A stretch of DNA of 64,000 nt from Akanthomyces muscarius (GCF_028009165.1 NC_079241.1:7378001-7442000), one strand, 5' to 3'; numbered from the stretch's first letter, positions 32,736 to 42,174 are shown. Notes: a model not told the origin generated them from the letters alone. Numbers and translations are program-made.

Positions 32736-34621
32736 CTAACGATTATTAGGGACGGACTTTTTCCTCGAAACGTGAAAACGATGTGTGTGGGTGGAGTTAG
32801 GGTAGGCACCCCTGCCTATTCTCATTAAATATAAAATTACGCGAAATATAAACCAGGGTGCGATCTAGGGTCCGCGCTTAGCATAGACGTTAGTAATTAG
32901 CTAGAACCTAACAAGCTAAGCCGCGTTACATAGAGCTTCTCTATCATAAAGGATATAGTAACACGTATATATACACACATAGATAATATAATATAATACC
33001 CCTAACCTAAAAGGGATAATAGAGAGGGGGAGAAGATAGTAGAGCGTAGAACAAATAATATAAACAGAGAAGTAGAGGGTAAGGTATATTAAGCAATGCC
33101 GCCTTCCTCTAGGACATTACTATTATAAAGTAACCCCCCTATTACGAAGTATACTAAATAGGCCCTTATCCTCCTATAAGGGTAAACGTCCGTCCTGTTC
33201 TTATATTCCTAGGTATTAGTACGTTATAAGCAAGCTAGCAGGCTAGAGAGAAGAACTAAAAGAAGGAATTATACCAAGCGGCTTCTCCTATAACAGCGAC
33301 CACCACGTACTAGTCTATAAGGCCTACGGTACCTACCTCACGCCTACGGCTACGGGTATACACCGTTACCTACGCCAGGGACCGTACTAGCTTCGCGGCG
33401 ACATCCTAAAGGCCACTACAAGCACGCTACTTAGCTATAAGCTACGAATAGTAGTAGAGCTACAACGCCTTAAGCTAAGAGCGCTATATACACTAATTAA
33501 CAGGCTAATAACGTACAATAGCCGGCAATACCTATACGATACGAACTACAACTTCTACACCACCTAGGCGCCCACTATAGACGCGCATATAGGGGCGGCA
33601 AAGCACAAAAAGAAGGCCTAGGAGTATAAGTCCAGCGCGCTTTAGGAGGACTATAAGCTATAGACATACTTCACAGCGAAAGGGCTAATCGACTACTTTA
33701 AGGTCACCTAGGCGGAAGAATAGCTACGGAAGGGTGGGGGCCTAGCGACAGTATAAGAGCAGGACGTGAGCTCTAAGTATAGTATATTACTTAATAGACT
33801 AAAGAAAGACATTAATATAGCTAAGAGGGAGTTAGAGGAAAAGGGAGGCGTTATATAAGGTTTTAAAAGCTTATAAATAGAGCGAATCCTATAGCTAGGG
33901 AAGTCTGTATTTATAACACACTTAGCAGGTCTCTATAATAAGGAGATTAGAAGATCCTATATAACACCGCCTAAACGAGCACTAGATACATACAGCTAAG
34001 GGGAGTCTATAAAGGCTATACTAGAAGATAGAGATAACCTAGATCTTATATAGATACTAGTAGCGATAGAAGGGATGCTTCGCGATGTGTATAAGCTTTA
34101 TAGCGATATATCGCTAACGTGTAAGATAACACAGATATATATAAATATACTAAACCAGTTCTATGAAGGCCTAAGCGGGAAGGCTAATAGGTTCCTCTAC
34201 TTTAAGAATAAGTTAACACTTATTATATACTTTAAGCGCTATAAGGAGCTTATTACTTTCTACTACTATATTATGTATTAGGGCAGGCATTTTATATAAG
34301 AGCGTCTAGGGCAGTTACTACTAGAAGATATTATTAAGGCATCTAGACTATAACAGCAGGCTATAAAAGGCGTTATCTAAGTCCTCTATTAATAAGACTA
34401 AGGGAGAGAGACGCCTCCTAAGGTGCCTATTAAGAGCGACTATAAACTAAAACACGCCCTAAGGAGGCTATATATAGCACTTATCTACCACATAGTAGGC
34501 AGCGTCCTATTTCGCTCACTAGTAGTAAGTTTCTACACTATACTAAGCTAGAAAGTCTATAGACTAAAGACTAGTAAGGCGGATCTTAGTATAGCTAGCA
34601 CGGCTAACACTAATGCGACGA

Positions 34622-34640
34622 CCACGTGTAGTACACGTGG
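34622..34640. repeat. 19-base palindrome CCACGTGTA-G-TACACGTGG
   Basis: Perfect inverted repeat with nine-base arms around one central base, containing two CACGTG-like cores, inside the TA-rich region. It is followed about 60 bases later by two copies of TAGATATAGTTAAA. It could be a transposon end or a chance survivor; CpG-rich words stand out against the RIP-like background. Confidence 0.6.
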
Positions 34641-36202
34641 TTGAAAAGTGCACTAAAAATTTAGACCTATAAAAAACAGGGTGAGTAGATATAGTTAAAA
34701 AAGGGGTGTAGATATAGTTAAAGGGGTTTTCACGATAGAGGCTAGTAAAATGTAAAAGAAAAGATATAATATAGTAATAAGGTTATAATATATAGTATAG
34801 AAATTATAGCAGAATTAGATAATATTATTTACACGCCAGATAGGTGACTAAAGTTTGCTAGTAAAAGCCTATTTAGGCAAGAAGTGGGACCCGCTAGAGC
34901 AGCTAGGCACAGCTAGTAAGTAAAGGAAGCCTAGCATTAATACCGCCAGTTCACACATTTAGGGTTAAGCCGCCTAATATTATCTAACCTAGTATATAGC
35001 TATTTATATACGATCTAGAGTTCCTATTTGTGTTTTATCGTAAATACTGATAGCTAGTTATTCGGAATAAATTATACACGTATTTATATAAATAACACCT
35101 ATTTATACTAGCAAGTAAGCGAAAAGATATTATCTAGGAAGTCTAGAAAATTCCCTAATTAATTTAAAGTTAGGGCGAATTATAGAATTATCTATTACTA
35201 TATAGTAGGACAGTTATTCTATACGTTAAGCCGCCTAGCCCTAATAGGTTATAATATAGGGTATACGGCGAAGTAATTTAACAGATTACGTACATATAAG
35301 CGTATTACCGCGAGTAGCACAGTTAGGTCAACAATTAGAAGAAGGGCGGTAACATTAAGGCTAAGAAGTAATAGCTACGTTTATTACTATAGACTAGTAG
35401 GGTGTAATGCTAGCGATTATTTCGCAGCTATGCCGCCAGCAGTTAGTTCAAGGTGTAGGCTATAGGTAAGGTAGAAAGTAGTATTATTCTAAACCGATTA
35501 ATTAACCACCTAGAGAATAAGGAGGGCTATAATTATATAGCCGTTATAGTAGCTAAATTAGATATATAGGACGATATATAAGAGTAGCGTTTTAAAGACA
35601 GCTAGGCTACACAGCGCGTAGAGAAGTTAGACACTAAGAACGCTACTAGTTTATAGTTATAGCGCGTCGGTTAGACCTAGCATTTAGAGGGGTTATAGGT
35701 AGAGGAGTTATAATAGTTCGCTAAGGACCTAGACGAGGATAAGACGTTATTATAGCATATAATAGAGTAATATAACTAGGTGTTAGAGGAGGCATATAAG
35801 ATATGCTGTTTATACTATATTAGGTTGCCCGCTATATTTAAGATTAACTAATATAAGGTATCCGTATAGACTAAGCGGCCGTTTAAGCTATAAATAGAGG
35901 CGGATTTATAAGCGCGATATAAAGGCGTAATAAGCAGGATAATATATATTATTTACTATACTAAATAGTAACTATATAAGGACTAGCCGCTATATACTAT
36001 AATAGACATATAAAGCTAGTATTAGAAAGGGTTTATTAAGGCATATACATAGCACTAGGCTATAAAGGCGTACCAGGCCGCTAAGGCGGATAAGGAAGAA
36101 TATAAATAGTAGGCTAATAGTAGTGGTAGCGATAAGGATAGTGGCTATAAGAGCAGCTATAGTAGCGTAGATATAGGCGTGTAGATTAAGGAAGGCTAGG
36201 AG

Positions 36203-36218
36203 TTAGGGTTAGGGTTAG
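36203..36218 (+). repeat. telomere-like motif (TTAGGG)2TTAG at element junction
   Basis: Two full TTAGGG units plus TTAG sit immediately before the second copy of the element 3' terminus, which starts at 36219. Confidence 0.8.
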
Positions 36219-36994
36219 AAACTGTAAATTGAGTTATCTAAGCTAGCTCGCTCGGGAATTTTCTAATAATATATTTAGAGAAAGTAAAAGGTTAGGTAGA
36301 AAGAAGGTCTCTTTAAGAAAAGAGATATAGGGAAAGAGGTAGGAGGATACTAGAGAGTTTATACTCTAAGGTATTCCTAGAAAGGTATTCTTTAAGATAG
36401 TATTTCTAAAAAGGTATCTTTTTAGGAAGGCTATCCTTAAAGGTATCCTAAGAAGAAGACTTAGATAGTCTTAGTCTCTCTAGGTAGAGAATAGAGTCCT
36501 GTCGATAAAAGTTGTTTTTAATAGGGGACAGCAACTCTAGACTCTTCCTAAGTAAGGACTGACTTATAAGCTGAATTCTTAAAGAATTAGCTCTAAGTCT
36601 AACTCCGAAGAGTGGGACCTTAGTAGGAGCTAGTAAGAGTAGACTAGAAAGTCTATTTCCTAGAAAAAGGACCTTATTATCTACTTTTCTAGATAAGAAG
36701 ACCTTAGAGTTCTGTTAGTAAAGGTTGTTTTTAATAAGGGACAGCAACTCTAAGTTCTTCCTAGTAAGAAGAGGTAGACTTTTAAGTCTTATTCTTTATG
36801 GAATAGCCTGAAAAGGCTGATAGAAGGCTTTTAGAGACATTATAGAGCTAGTATAACTGCTATAGTGTTTTAAAAGGGCTTCTTTAGCTACTAAAACATC
36901 GTAGAAAGCACTTTTCAGCGCCGTTCTAGTAGGTTATAGATGCTAGTGTGTGCTTGTGTGTGCCAATATGCGCTGGAAGGCTGCTGGCTTAGGC
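36219..36994 (-). mobile_element. short element B sharing both termini with the non-LTR retrotransposon
   Basis: About 776 bases. The left end repeats the 3' terminus of the full element (first ~72 bases nearly identical to 37026 onwards). The right end (about 36945-36990) contains GTGTGTGCCAATATGCGCTGGAAGG-like sequence resembling the 5' repeats of the full element at 41560-41663. The middle is unrelated, non-coding, AG/CT-rich, and includes a ~46-base internal duplication (36510-36555 and 36721-36766, both with TTGTTTTTAATA and GGGACAGCAACTCTA). It is best described as a non-autonomous or internally deleted partner, bounded on both sides by TTAGGG motifs. Confidence 0.6.
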
Positions 36995-37025
36995 TAGGGT
37001 TAGGGTGACTTAGGGTTAGGGTTAG
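36995..37025 (+). repeat. telomere-like spacer between two head-to-tail elements
   Basis: Contains TAGGGTTAGGG, a GTGAC interruption, then TTAGGGTTAGGGTTAG. It lies exactly between the 5' end of element B and the 3' terminus of the full element. Confidence 0.82.
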
Positions 37026-37189
37026 AAACTGTAAATTGAGTTATCTAAGCTAGCTCGCTCGGGAATTTTCTAATAATACATTTAGAGAAAGTAATAGTAA
37101 GGAAAGAAAGTAAAGAGGAGAGTGTCCTAAGAAAGAGAGTATAGGGTAGGTAGTATAGGGTGGGTGGTATAGGGTAGGTGGAGGGGGGG

Positions 37190-37415
37190 TGCTAGAATAT
37201 GTGTTCTAGCTATAGAAGGTGCTAGGACGTGGGTTCTAGCTGATAGAGGTGCTAGAGCGCGTGTTCTGGCTGCTAGAGGCGCTAGAGTGTGTGTTCTAGC
37301 TGCTAGAAGGTGCTAGAGCGTGTGTTCTAGCTGCTTAGAGGGCGCTAGAGTGTGTGTTCTAGCTGCTAGAAGGTGCTGGAATGTGTGTTCTAGCTGGTAG
37401 AGGGTGTTGGTATGG
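37190..37415. repeat. ~35-base minisatellite in the 3' region of the non-LTR element
   Basis: Six to seven imperfect copies of a unit resembling GGTGCTAGAGTGTGTGTTCTAGCTGCTAGAA run through this stretch, with TTCTAGCT as the most constant part. It lies between the stop codon at 37471 and the 3' terminus. Confidence 0.75.
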
Positions 37416-37470
37416 GTGTTATAGTGGGTAGAGAGGCGTTATAGTGGGTGGAGGGGCGTTATAGTGGCTC

Positions 37471-40400
37471 TTAGTTGCCTAGGAGCTGCTGGGAGGCGGT
37501 TGGGGAGCTGGTTGACCGCTGGGAGCGCTGGGGTGGCTGCTGGGAGGCTGTTGTACAGCGCTGGGAGCGCCGGAGAGGCGGCGGCGGGGAGGGGAGGTCC
37601 GGCAGGCCTTTAGCGGCTCTATTCCGGGCCTTCTGGGCGGCTGTCATGGCCCTATATTCCCTCTGGAAGCGCTGGGATGAGGATTCCGGTGGCTGGGAGC
37701 CTTCTATAGGCGCTGGAGAGCGCTGGGTTCCTTCTAACAGGTGCTGCATATACCGGGAGGCGCCCGTGGGGCGCTGGGCGGCTGTTGCAGGCTCTGAAGG
37801 GCGCCGGGCGGCTGTTGCAGGCTCTGAAGGGCGCCGGGCGGCTGTTACAGGCTCTGAAGGGCGCTGGGCGGCTGTTGCAGGCTCTGAAGGGCGCCGGGCG
37901 GCTGCTGCAGGCACTGAAGGGCGCTGGGCGGCTGCTGTAGGCACTGACGGGCGTTGGGCGGCTGTTGTAGGCGCTGAAGAGCGCTGGGCGGCTGTTGTAG
38001 GCGCTGAAGAGCGCTGAAAGGACCGCTGGACGTGCTGGGGGGGCATGAGGGTCTGTGTGGCAGGTCCTCCCCGGAGCCCTTCGCGTATAGCGGCCCACGA
38101 GGTGCTAGGAGGCGGCTGCTTCCTAGCGATAGAGGCGCTAGAGTGTACCCGGGCTTTATAGAGCGCTAAAGAGACCATTGTGTCTAGCCAGGTGGCTGCC
38201 ACAGGTCCTATAGTGGTCTGTAGGTCCTTATAGGTCTTCGTGGTAGCCTTTTCCATCAGGCCACCGGCAGAGATAATAATCGGGTAAAATTGGGGTCCTA
38301 GGGACCTGTATTTAGCCCTTTTAGCGTCTGCAGCCTCCTGTAGGGCCTTCTGGGGGTCCTCTCGTGCTGACGCCTTGTTTATAGCGACAATTTGGACGTC
38401 ATAGTACCTAACCGAGCCATTTAAGGTTGTGGATAGGTCTGGGCGGAGGTCCTGGTTACCCTGGAGCTTCGGCTCGAGCTTTGGGTCCAGGGTAGCAACG
38501 GTTGCGTTGAACAGGGCCCTGACGATGGCGTTATGGCGGATTTGCCAGTGCCTTTCAGCGCCTTTACAGGTATCCTCGTGTCCTATCGTGACTATAGAGC
38601 CACAGTAGGTACAGGGTACGTTAAGTGGGCGTACAGGAAGAATAAGACGTACCCTAAGGCCTTCTGTGACTTGGAAGTCTGCTAGTTTGGTTTGTTTTGA
38701 TGTTGGCAGCACTTCCAGCCACTTCCGGCTAAGGTAGGTCGAATTTTCCAGTAGGGCCCGTTGTCCGTGTAGGGTAAGCTGGTCCTTGACCCTCTGGAGC
38801 CTTCCCTGGTTGATGTCCTTTATAGAGGGCTTATCTGGGGGGATTCGGACCTGTCCGGGCCCTTCCGGGGCTTCCAGGGGTACCTGCACGCCCCAGCTAG
38901 GCGCTGGGAAGGACGCTAGGTCCGCTGGGAGGTCTGTTGGGAGCGCTATAGGGGCGCTAGAGAGGAGGGGGCCTCTCTGGAAGCCGTCGAGCACTATAGA
39001 GGACGCTTTCTGGGCGTGGCTATAGTGTGTGTAAGGCATCTCCGCGTATAGGGTAAGTCCTAGGCCTCCCATACGTGTTGGGAGGGCTAGAAGGTCCTGG
39101 TTGGCTTGGATAGGTGCTGAGGGATCTTTCGAGGCGAGCTTTTCGACGGTGTGTAGGGTAAGGCGGTCGATTTCGTAGTATAGGTCTTCCAGGCCACTAG
39201 GAGCTAGCTGCCTGAGAAGGTGCCTAAGTAGGAAGGTAATACTTCCTCGTAGGAGAAGGAGAGCATGCTGTTTAGGCATATTCTCTAGAGTAGATAAGAC
39301 TCTCTTAAGAGTATCTATCTTACCCTGTAGGAAGGCTCTTCTTTGCTCTAGGGGGCCTATATAGGTTCCTAGGGCGTTGAGTCCTTCTTTTCTGACCTCT
39401 TCTAGGGTATAAAAGGTGGATTTGTAGGGGTTTAGCTTGATTGGGGACCCGTGGAAGGCCTGGAAGACCTTTTCCCTAGGGTCCTTCTCTCTAGAGATAA
39501 TATAGGTATCATCTAGGTACGAGATAAAGACGTCCTTTGGCAGGGCCTTCTGTGCAGCCTCTAGGGTAGGGCGGTACGCTAGGGACCAGATAAAGGCGCT
39601 AAGAGGGTCTCCCTGGCGTACCCCTGAAGAGCTCGCTATAGTGCTTCCGTCCTCTAGGAAGAGTACCGCGGCGTGGTTATACGCCCACTGTGCTGACCTG
39701 TAAAATACAGGGGCATAGAGGCTAACAGCAGCCGCTATAGCCTTCCGAGGGAGGGCGTTAAAGGCGTTTTCGGCGTCTAACGAGCCGATAGAGCGTGCTT
39801 TTAGCTTATTCCCCCCTGTAATTGCCTCTGAAAGGAGGAAGATCGCTGGTTCCACGCCTCCCGGGCTTCCAACGCCTAGTTGGTTCGGTAGGAGCATGCC
39901 GTCCTGGTATAGGGTAGCTAGGATCGCTTTCGTAGCTACCCTATAGAGTATATCGCCTATCGCGATAGGTCTTATACCCCCGTCCTTCTTCTTCAGGGCA
40001 ATAAGCCGTGAGGACGTTAGGAGGTCCTTTCCAGGTGCTGTGCCTTGCCGTATCATGTCCGCCAGCAGCCGTAGGAGCTCTAGGACCGCTGAATCCTTCG
40101 CTATAGCGATGTCTAGCAGGTACCGGGTCCAGCCGGACGGTCCGGCGGCCTTTTCCCTGCTTATAGAGCTTATAGTGGATAGGATCGCTTCTATAGGGAT
40201 CTTCTGGCCTGGAGACGGGCTTGTTGGGGAGTTGAAGGGGTCAGAAGGCCCTATAGGGTGTTTCTGACGGAGGGTCTCTAGGGTAGAGGCGTCTATAGGC
40301 GCTAGTGGCGAATTGTCCACTATCGTCCTAGACGCTCTTCCTAAGAAACCGGCTTCTAGAAGGTGTGTAGCCTTCTTTTCGGCGGTAGAGAAGGACGTGT

Positions 40401-40479
40401 CTTCTCGTATAGGGTAGGTAGGGACCTCTAGGGTATCTAGGTTGTCTGGATAGTCCTTTAAGAGCCTAGGGAGGTTTCC
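37471..40479 (-). CDS. reverse transcriptase-endonuclease part of the non-LTR element
   Basis: Open from just after the in-frame TAG at 40480-40482 to the stop at 37471; no ATG start is evident at its beginning, so it was probably translated as part of the frame beginning at 41475. Numbering from codon 40320: reverse transcriptase motifs S-L-D-A-E-N-A-F-N (D182), S-G-V-R-Q-G-D-P-L (232-240) and the catalytic Y-L-D-D (268-271, DNA about 39508-39519); a thumb region; a CCHC knuckle C-x2-C-x7-H-x3-C (570-585); then R-H-N (595-597), R-P-D-L (626-629) and Y-Y-D-V-Q-I-V (D641), the signature of a PD-D/E restriction-like endonuclease. All these residues are intact. The C-terminal ~190 residues are a tail of ~10-residue tandem repeats (Q-R-P-S-x-P-x-T-A-A) and a Q/R/S-rich end. 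Expected role: target cleavage and target-primed reverse transcription. Confidence 0.82.
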   Translation of the reverse strand, partial: GNLPRLLKDYPDNLDTLEVPTYPIREDTSFSTAEKKATHLLEAGFLGRASRTIVDNSPLAPIDASTLETLRQKHPIGPSDPFNSPTSPSPGQKIPIEAILSTISSISREKAAGPSGWTRYLLDIAIAKDSAVLELLRLLADMIRQGTAPGKDLLTSSRLIALKKKDGGIRPIAIGDILYRVATKAILATLYQDGMLLPNQLGVGSPGGVEPAIFLLSEAITGGNKLKARSIGSLDAENAFNALPRKAIAAAVSLYAPVFYRSAQWAYNHAAVLFLEDGSTIASSSGVRQGDPLSAFIWSLAYRPTLEAAQKALPKDVFISYLDDTYIISREKDPREKVFQAFHGSPIKLNPYKSTFYTLEEVRKEGLNALGTYIGPLEQRRAFLQGKIDTLKRVLSTLENMPKQHALLLLRGSITFLLRHLLRQLAPSGLEDLYYEIDRLTLHTVEKLASKDPSAPIQANQDLLALPTRMGGLGLTLYAEMPYTHYSHAQKASSIVLDGFQRGPLLSSAPIALPTDLPADLASFPAPSWGVQVPLEAPEGPGQVRIPPDKPSIKDINQGRLQRVKDQLTLHGQRALLENSTYLSRKWLEVLPTSKQTKLADFQVTEGLRVRLILPVRPLNVPCTYCGSIVTIGHEDTCKGAERHWQIRHNAIVRALFNATVATLDPKLEPKLQGNQDLRPDLSTTLNGSVRYYDVQIVAINKASAREDPQKALQEAADAKRAKYRSLGPQFYPIIISAGGLMEKATTKTYKDLQTTIGPVAATWLDTMVSLALYKARVHSSASIARKQPPPSTSWAAIREGLRGGPATQTLMPPQHVQRSFQRSSAPTTAAQRSSAPTTAAQRPSVPTAAAQRPSVPAAAARRPSEPATAAQRPSEPVTAARRPSEPATAARRPSEPATAAQRPTGASRYMQHLLEGTQRSPAPIEGSQPPESSSQRFQREYRAMTAAQKARNRAAKGLPDLPSPPPPLRRSQRCTTASQQPPQRSQRSTSSPTASQQLLGN
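37775..38020. repeat. 30-base coding minisatellite
   Basis: Eight to nine tandem units built on GGCGGCTGTTGCAGGCTCTGAAGGGCGC, encoding a ~10-residue repeat with R-P-S-E-P-A-T-A-A variants on the minus strand. Unit length stays a multiple of three and the frame is kept. Confidence 0.85.
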
Positions 40480-41475
40480 CTACTCTAACCCGAGCCCTAG
40501 GATCCTAGGGAGTAGTAGGAAGTGTAGGAGGGTTGTTTCCGAAGGCCTAGCGACGAATTTTACAGCAAGCCGGTTCGCTACTAGATGGAAGATCCGGGCA
40601 GGCCTAGGTCGGAGCTTATAGGTCGGTATAGGTACCTTCATAAAGCGTTGTAGCTGCTGTATAGCTGTTTTGGCGAGTATAGGTGCTAGAGTAGCCGTGT
40701 GGGCCTCCTGGGCGCTCGGGGAGGATATGTATAGGGTAGGTCTTTGTGCTGGGGTGGGTGGTTCGAACCAGGCAGCGGCCTGGGATGTGTTGATAGAGCT
40801 GTGGAGGCCTGCTAGCCTCTCTGGGGCTCGGATTGTCTCTTCCTGGCTGCTAGGGGCGTCCTTTGCAGGTGGGACGGGTCTTCTAGCAGGTCTAGGACCC
40901 TCTGAAGGTCCTGATAGGCGTCTTTTTGTGCCTATTTGGACCTGGATAGCCTGGGAAGGCGCTGGAACGTCGTCTTCGGAGGCGAAAGGGTCGCTAGAGG
41001 GCGCTGGAGAGTCTTCCACAGGTACGGAGGAGACCTGGGAGGCTGGCGTACAGCTTCCAGCGTCTCCTAGCTCGATAGAGGGTGCCAGGGAGTCTTCTAG
41101 GCTGTCGTAGAGGCCTTCTGAGGGGGTTGGAGAGGGTTCCGGGTCCTGTATAGAGCCTTCTAGGTGTACTAGGAGGTCTATAGGGAGGGTCGAGTCGTTG
41201 GAGGGCGTTGGGGAGGGCTCTTTGACTTGTATAGGCTGTGTGTGTACCCGTGGAAGTGTAGAGACCTGGGAGGTTCCTTTAACGCCGTGGACCTTGGCTC
41301 TGTGGGTTGCCACGCCGTGGCGGCCACGGCAGGCTGTGCCACAGTCCGGGCAGCTAACAAGGCCTGTAATTTGCAACTGACGGTCCGTATAGTGGGCTTG
41401 GGGGTGGTTTTTGCGTATATGGTCGAGCAAGTCAGCGTACCAGCCTTTACAGGTCGGGCACCTGTCCTTTGCCAT
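40480..41475 (-). CDS. zinc-finger N-terminal part of the non-LTR element protein
   Basis: Begins with a true ATG at 41475 and ends at TAG 40480-40482 (331 residues). Residues 6-24 form a C2H2 finger (C6, C9, H19, H24) and residues 42-63 a second (C42, C45, H58, H63), like the N-terminal DNA-binding fingers of R2/NeSL-type elements. A long low-complexity region rich in S, P, E and D follows (about 75-230), then a basic segment before the stop. The reverse transcriptase frame downstream is in the same reading frame with nothing but the TAG between, so both parts were one protein of about 1,334 codons. The stop may be a C-to-T change of CAG or a readthrough site. The fingers are likely to direct target-site recognition, possibly telomeric DNA; that is inference. 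Confidence 0.75.
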   Translation of the reverse strand: MAKDRCPTCKGWYADLLDHIRKNHPQAHYTDRQLQITGLVSCPDCGTACRGRHGVATHRAKVHGVKGTSQVSTLPRVHTQPIQVKEPSPTPSNDSTLPIDLLVHLEGSIQDPEPSPTPSEGLYDSLEDSLAPSIELGDAGSCTPASQVSSVPVEDSPAPSSDPFASEDDVPAPSQAIQVQIGTKRRLSGPSEGPRPARRPVPPAKDAPSSQEETIRAPERLAGLHSSINTSQAAAWFEPPTPAQRPTLYISSPSAQEAHTATLAPILAKTAIQQLQRFMKVPIPTYKLRPRPARIFHLVANRLAVKFVARPSETTLLHFLLLPRILGLGLE

Positions 41476-41507
41476 CGTAGCGGCCTTGGGCCAGTGCTGG
41501 AGGCTGC

Positions 41508-41663
41508 TGGCGGCTATGGGCGTGTGCCAGAAGGCTGCTAGCGGCTTCGGGCGTGTGCCGGAAGGCTGCTGGCGGCTTCGGGCGTGTGCTGGCGTGTGCC
41601 GGAAGGCTGCTGGAGGCTTCAGGCGTGTGCTGGCGTGTGCTGGCGTGTGCCAACGTGTGCCGG
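41508..41663. repeat. 5' short repeats of the non-LTR element
   Basis: Irregular repeats of GGCTGCTGGCGGCTTCGGGCGTGTGCCGGAA and shorter GGCGTGTGCT units upstream of the element start codon. A related stretch occurs at the right end of element B (36945-36990). The array is cut by the chromovirus LTR at 41664. Confidence 0.7.
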
Positions 41664-41968
41664 TGTAACGATGGCTTATTTACTAAGTCACAGTAGGTCT
41701 GTTTCTTAGGAAGTGAGTCAGGCTGAGGCTACAGGGTAGCACGATCTTGAGCAGTAGGCGATAAACGGTCGTTAAGAGTAGAACTCTCAATAGTGAAACT
41801 ATTGCTTAGATTGATCAATAGAGATCTAAACTATCTAGACTAGCTGTGGCCTTTGGGCTCCTTAATATACTAGAACCAATCTCTATTGCTCGGTGATGCT
41901 CTCCTTGCTCAGTGTGCTCAGTGCTGAGCAGGCTGAGCAGACTGATCAAGGTGAGCAGTCACGTGACA
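41664..41968 (-). repeat. chromovirus LTR, left border of the array
   Basis: 305 bases, TGT...ACA ended on both strands. In element orientation it starts TGTCACGTGAC and ends GTTACA. A purine-rich tract (AGGAAAGAGGGGCAG in element orientation, 41969-41983) lies directly before it, which sets the inner border. A TATA-like TATATTAAGG (about 41862) could be the promoter of element transcription. The target duplication cannot be checked because the other end of the array is outside the window. Confidence 0.85.
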
Positions 41969-42174
41969 CTGCCCCTCTTTCCTAATCGGGCTTCCTAGCA
42001 GTTGCGTCACTTCCGCTGGCCGCCGTTCCGCCGGCCAGGCTTCTTTGCGTTTGTAACATAATACTCCTCCTCCATTGGTCTTGTCCTCAAGGCCGCTACA
42101 ACAGGCCTCCGCACAGGTTTCAGCCGCCGGTGAGCAACTTCCCTCCTGCATCCTTTTTTCTTCATGGCTTGACC

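Larger units (their letters stand above)
32259..37025. other. TA-rich, RIP-like degenerate repeat region
   Basis: Nearly 5 kb dominated by TA, TAG and CTA words, with stops in every frame and few CA or TG dinucleotides compared with the flanks. This is the visual signature of repeat-induced point mutation (C to T in CpA). Within it, the plus strand from about 33200 to 36200 keeps codon-like periodicity: frames become readable if many TAG/TAA are taken as former TGG, CAG or CAA, with W-, Y- and K-rich segments. It may be the relic of a subtelomeric helicase-like or transposon gene, but I cannot assign a family. Telomere-like motifs and copies of a retrotransposon 3' end occur at 32588, 36203 and 36995. 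Confidence 0.65.
37026..41663 (-). mobile_element. non-LTR retrotransposon with restriction-like endonuclease, telomere-associated
   Basis: At least 4.6 kb, coding strand minus. From 5' to 3': GC-rich short repeats (41508-41663), a long reading frame (41475 to 37471) split by one TAG, a 3' region with a ~35-base minisatellite (37190-37415) and a 3' terminus (37026-37165) joined directly to TTAGGG motifs. It has no poly-A tail. The protein has N-terminal C2H2 fingers, a non-LTR reverse transcriptase, a CCHC knuckle and a C-terminal PD-D/E restriction-like endonuclease, the domain order of the early-branching R2/CRE/NeSL-type clades. It is not TA-rich, unlike the sequences at its left, so it is younger. 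A chromovirus LTR begins at 41664, so the true 5' end is not visible. Confidence 0.8.

Noticed and set aside
34075..34281. 68-residue frame in the TA-rich block
   Set aside because: Not an intact gene; it is only the longest stop-free piece of a RIP-like relic and is described with the region.
37190..38020. CRISPR-like repeat array
   Set aside because: Repeats are adjacent, imperfect and partly coding, without unique spacers; they are minisatellites of a eukaryotic retroelement.
40740..40770. GGTTCGAA-like tRNA B-box
   Set aside because: Lies within the coding frame of the non-LTR element; no matching A-box or cloverleaf.
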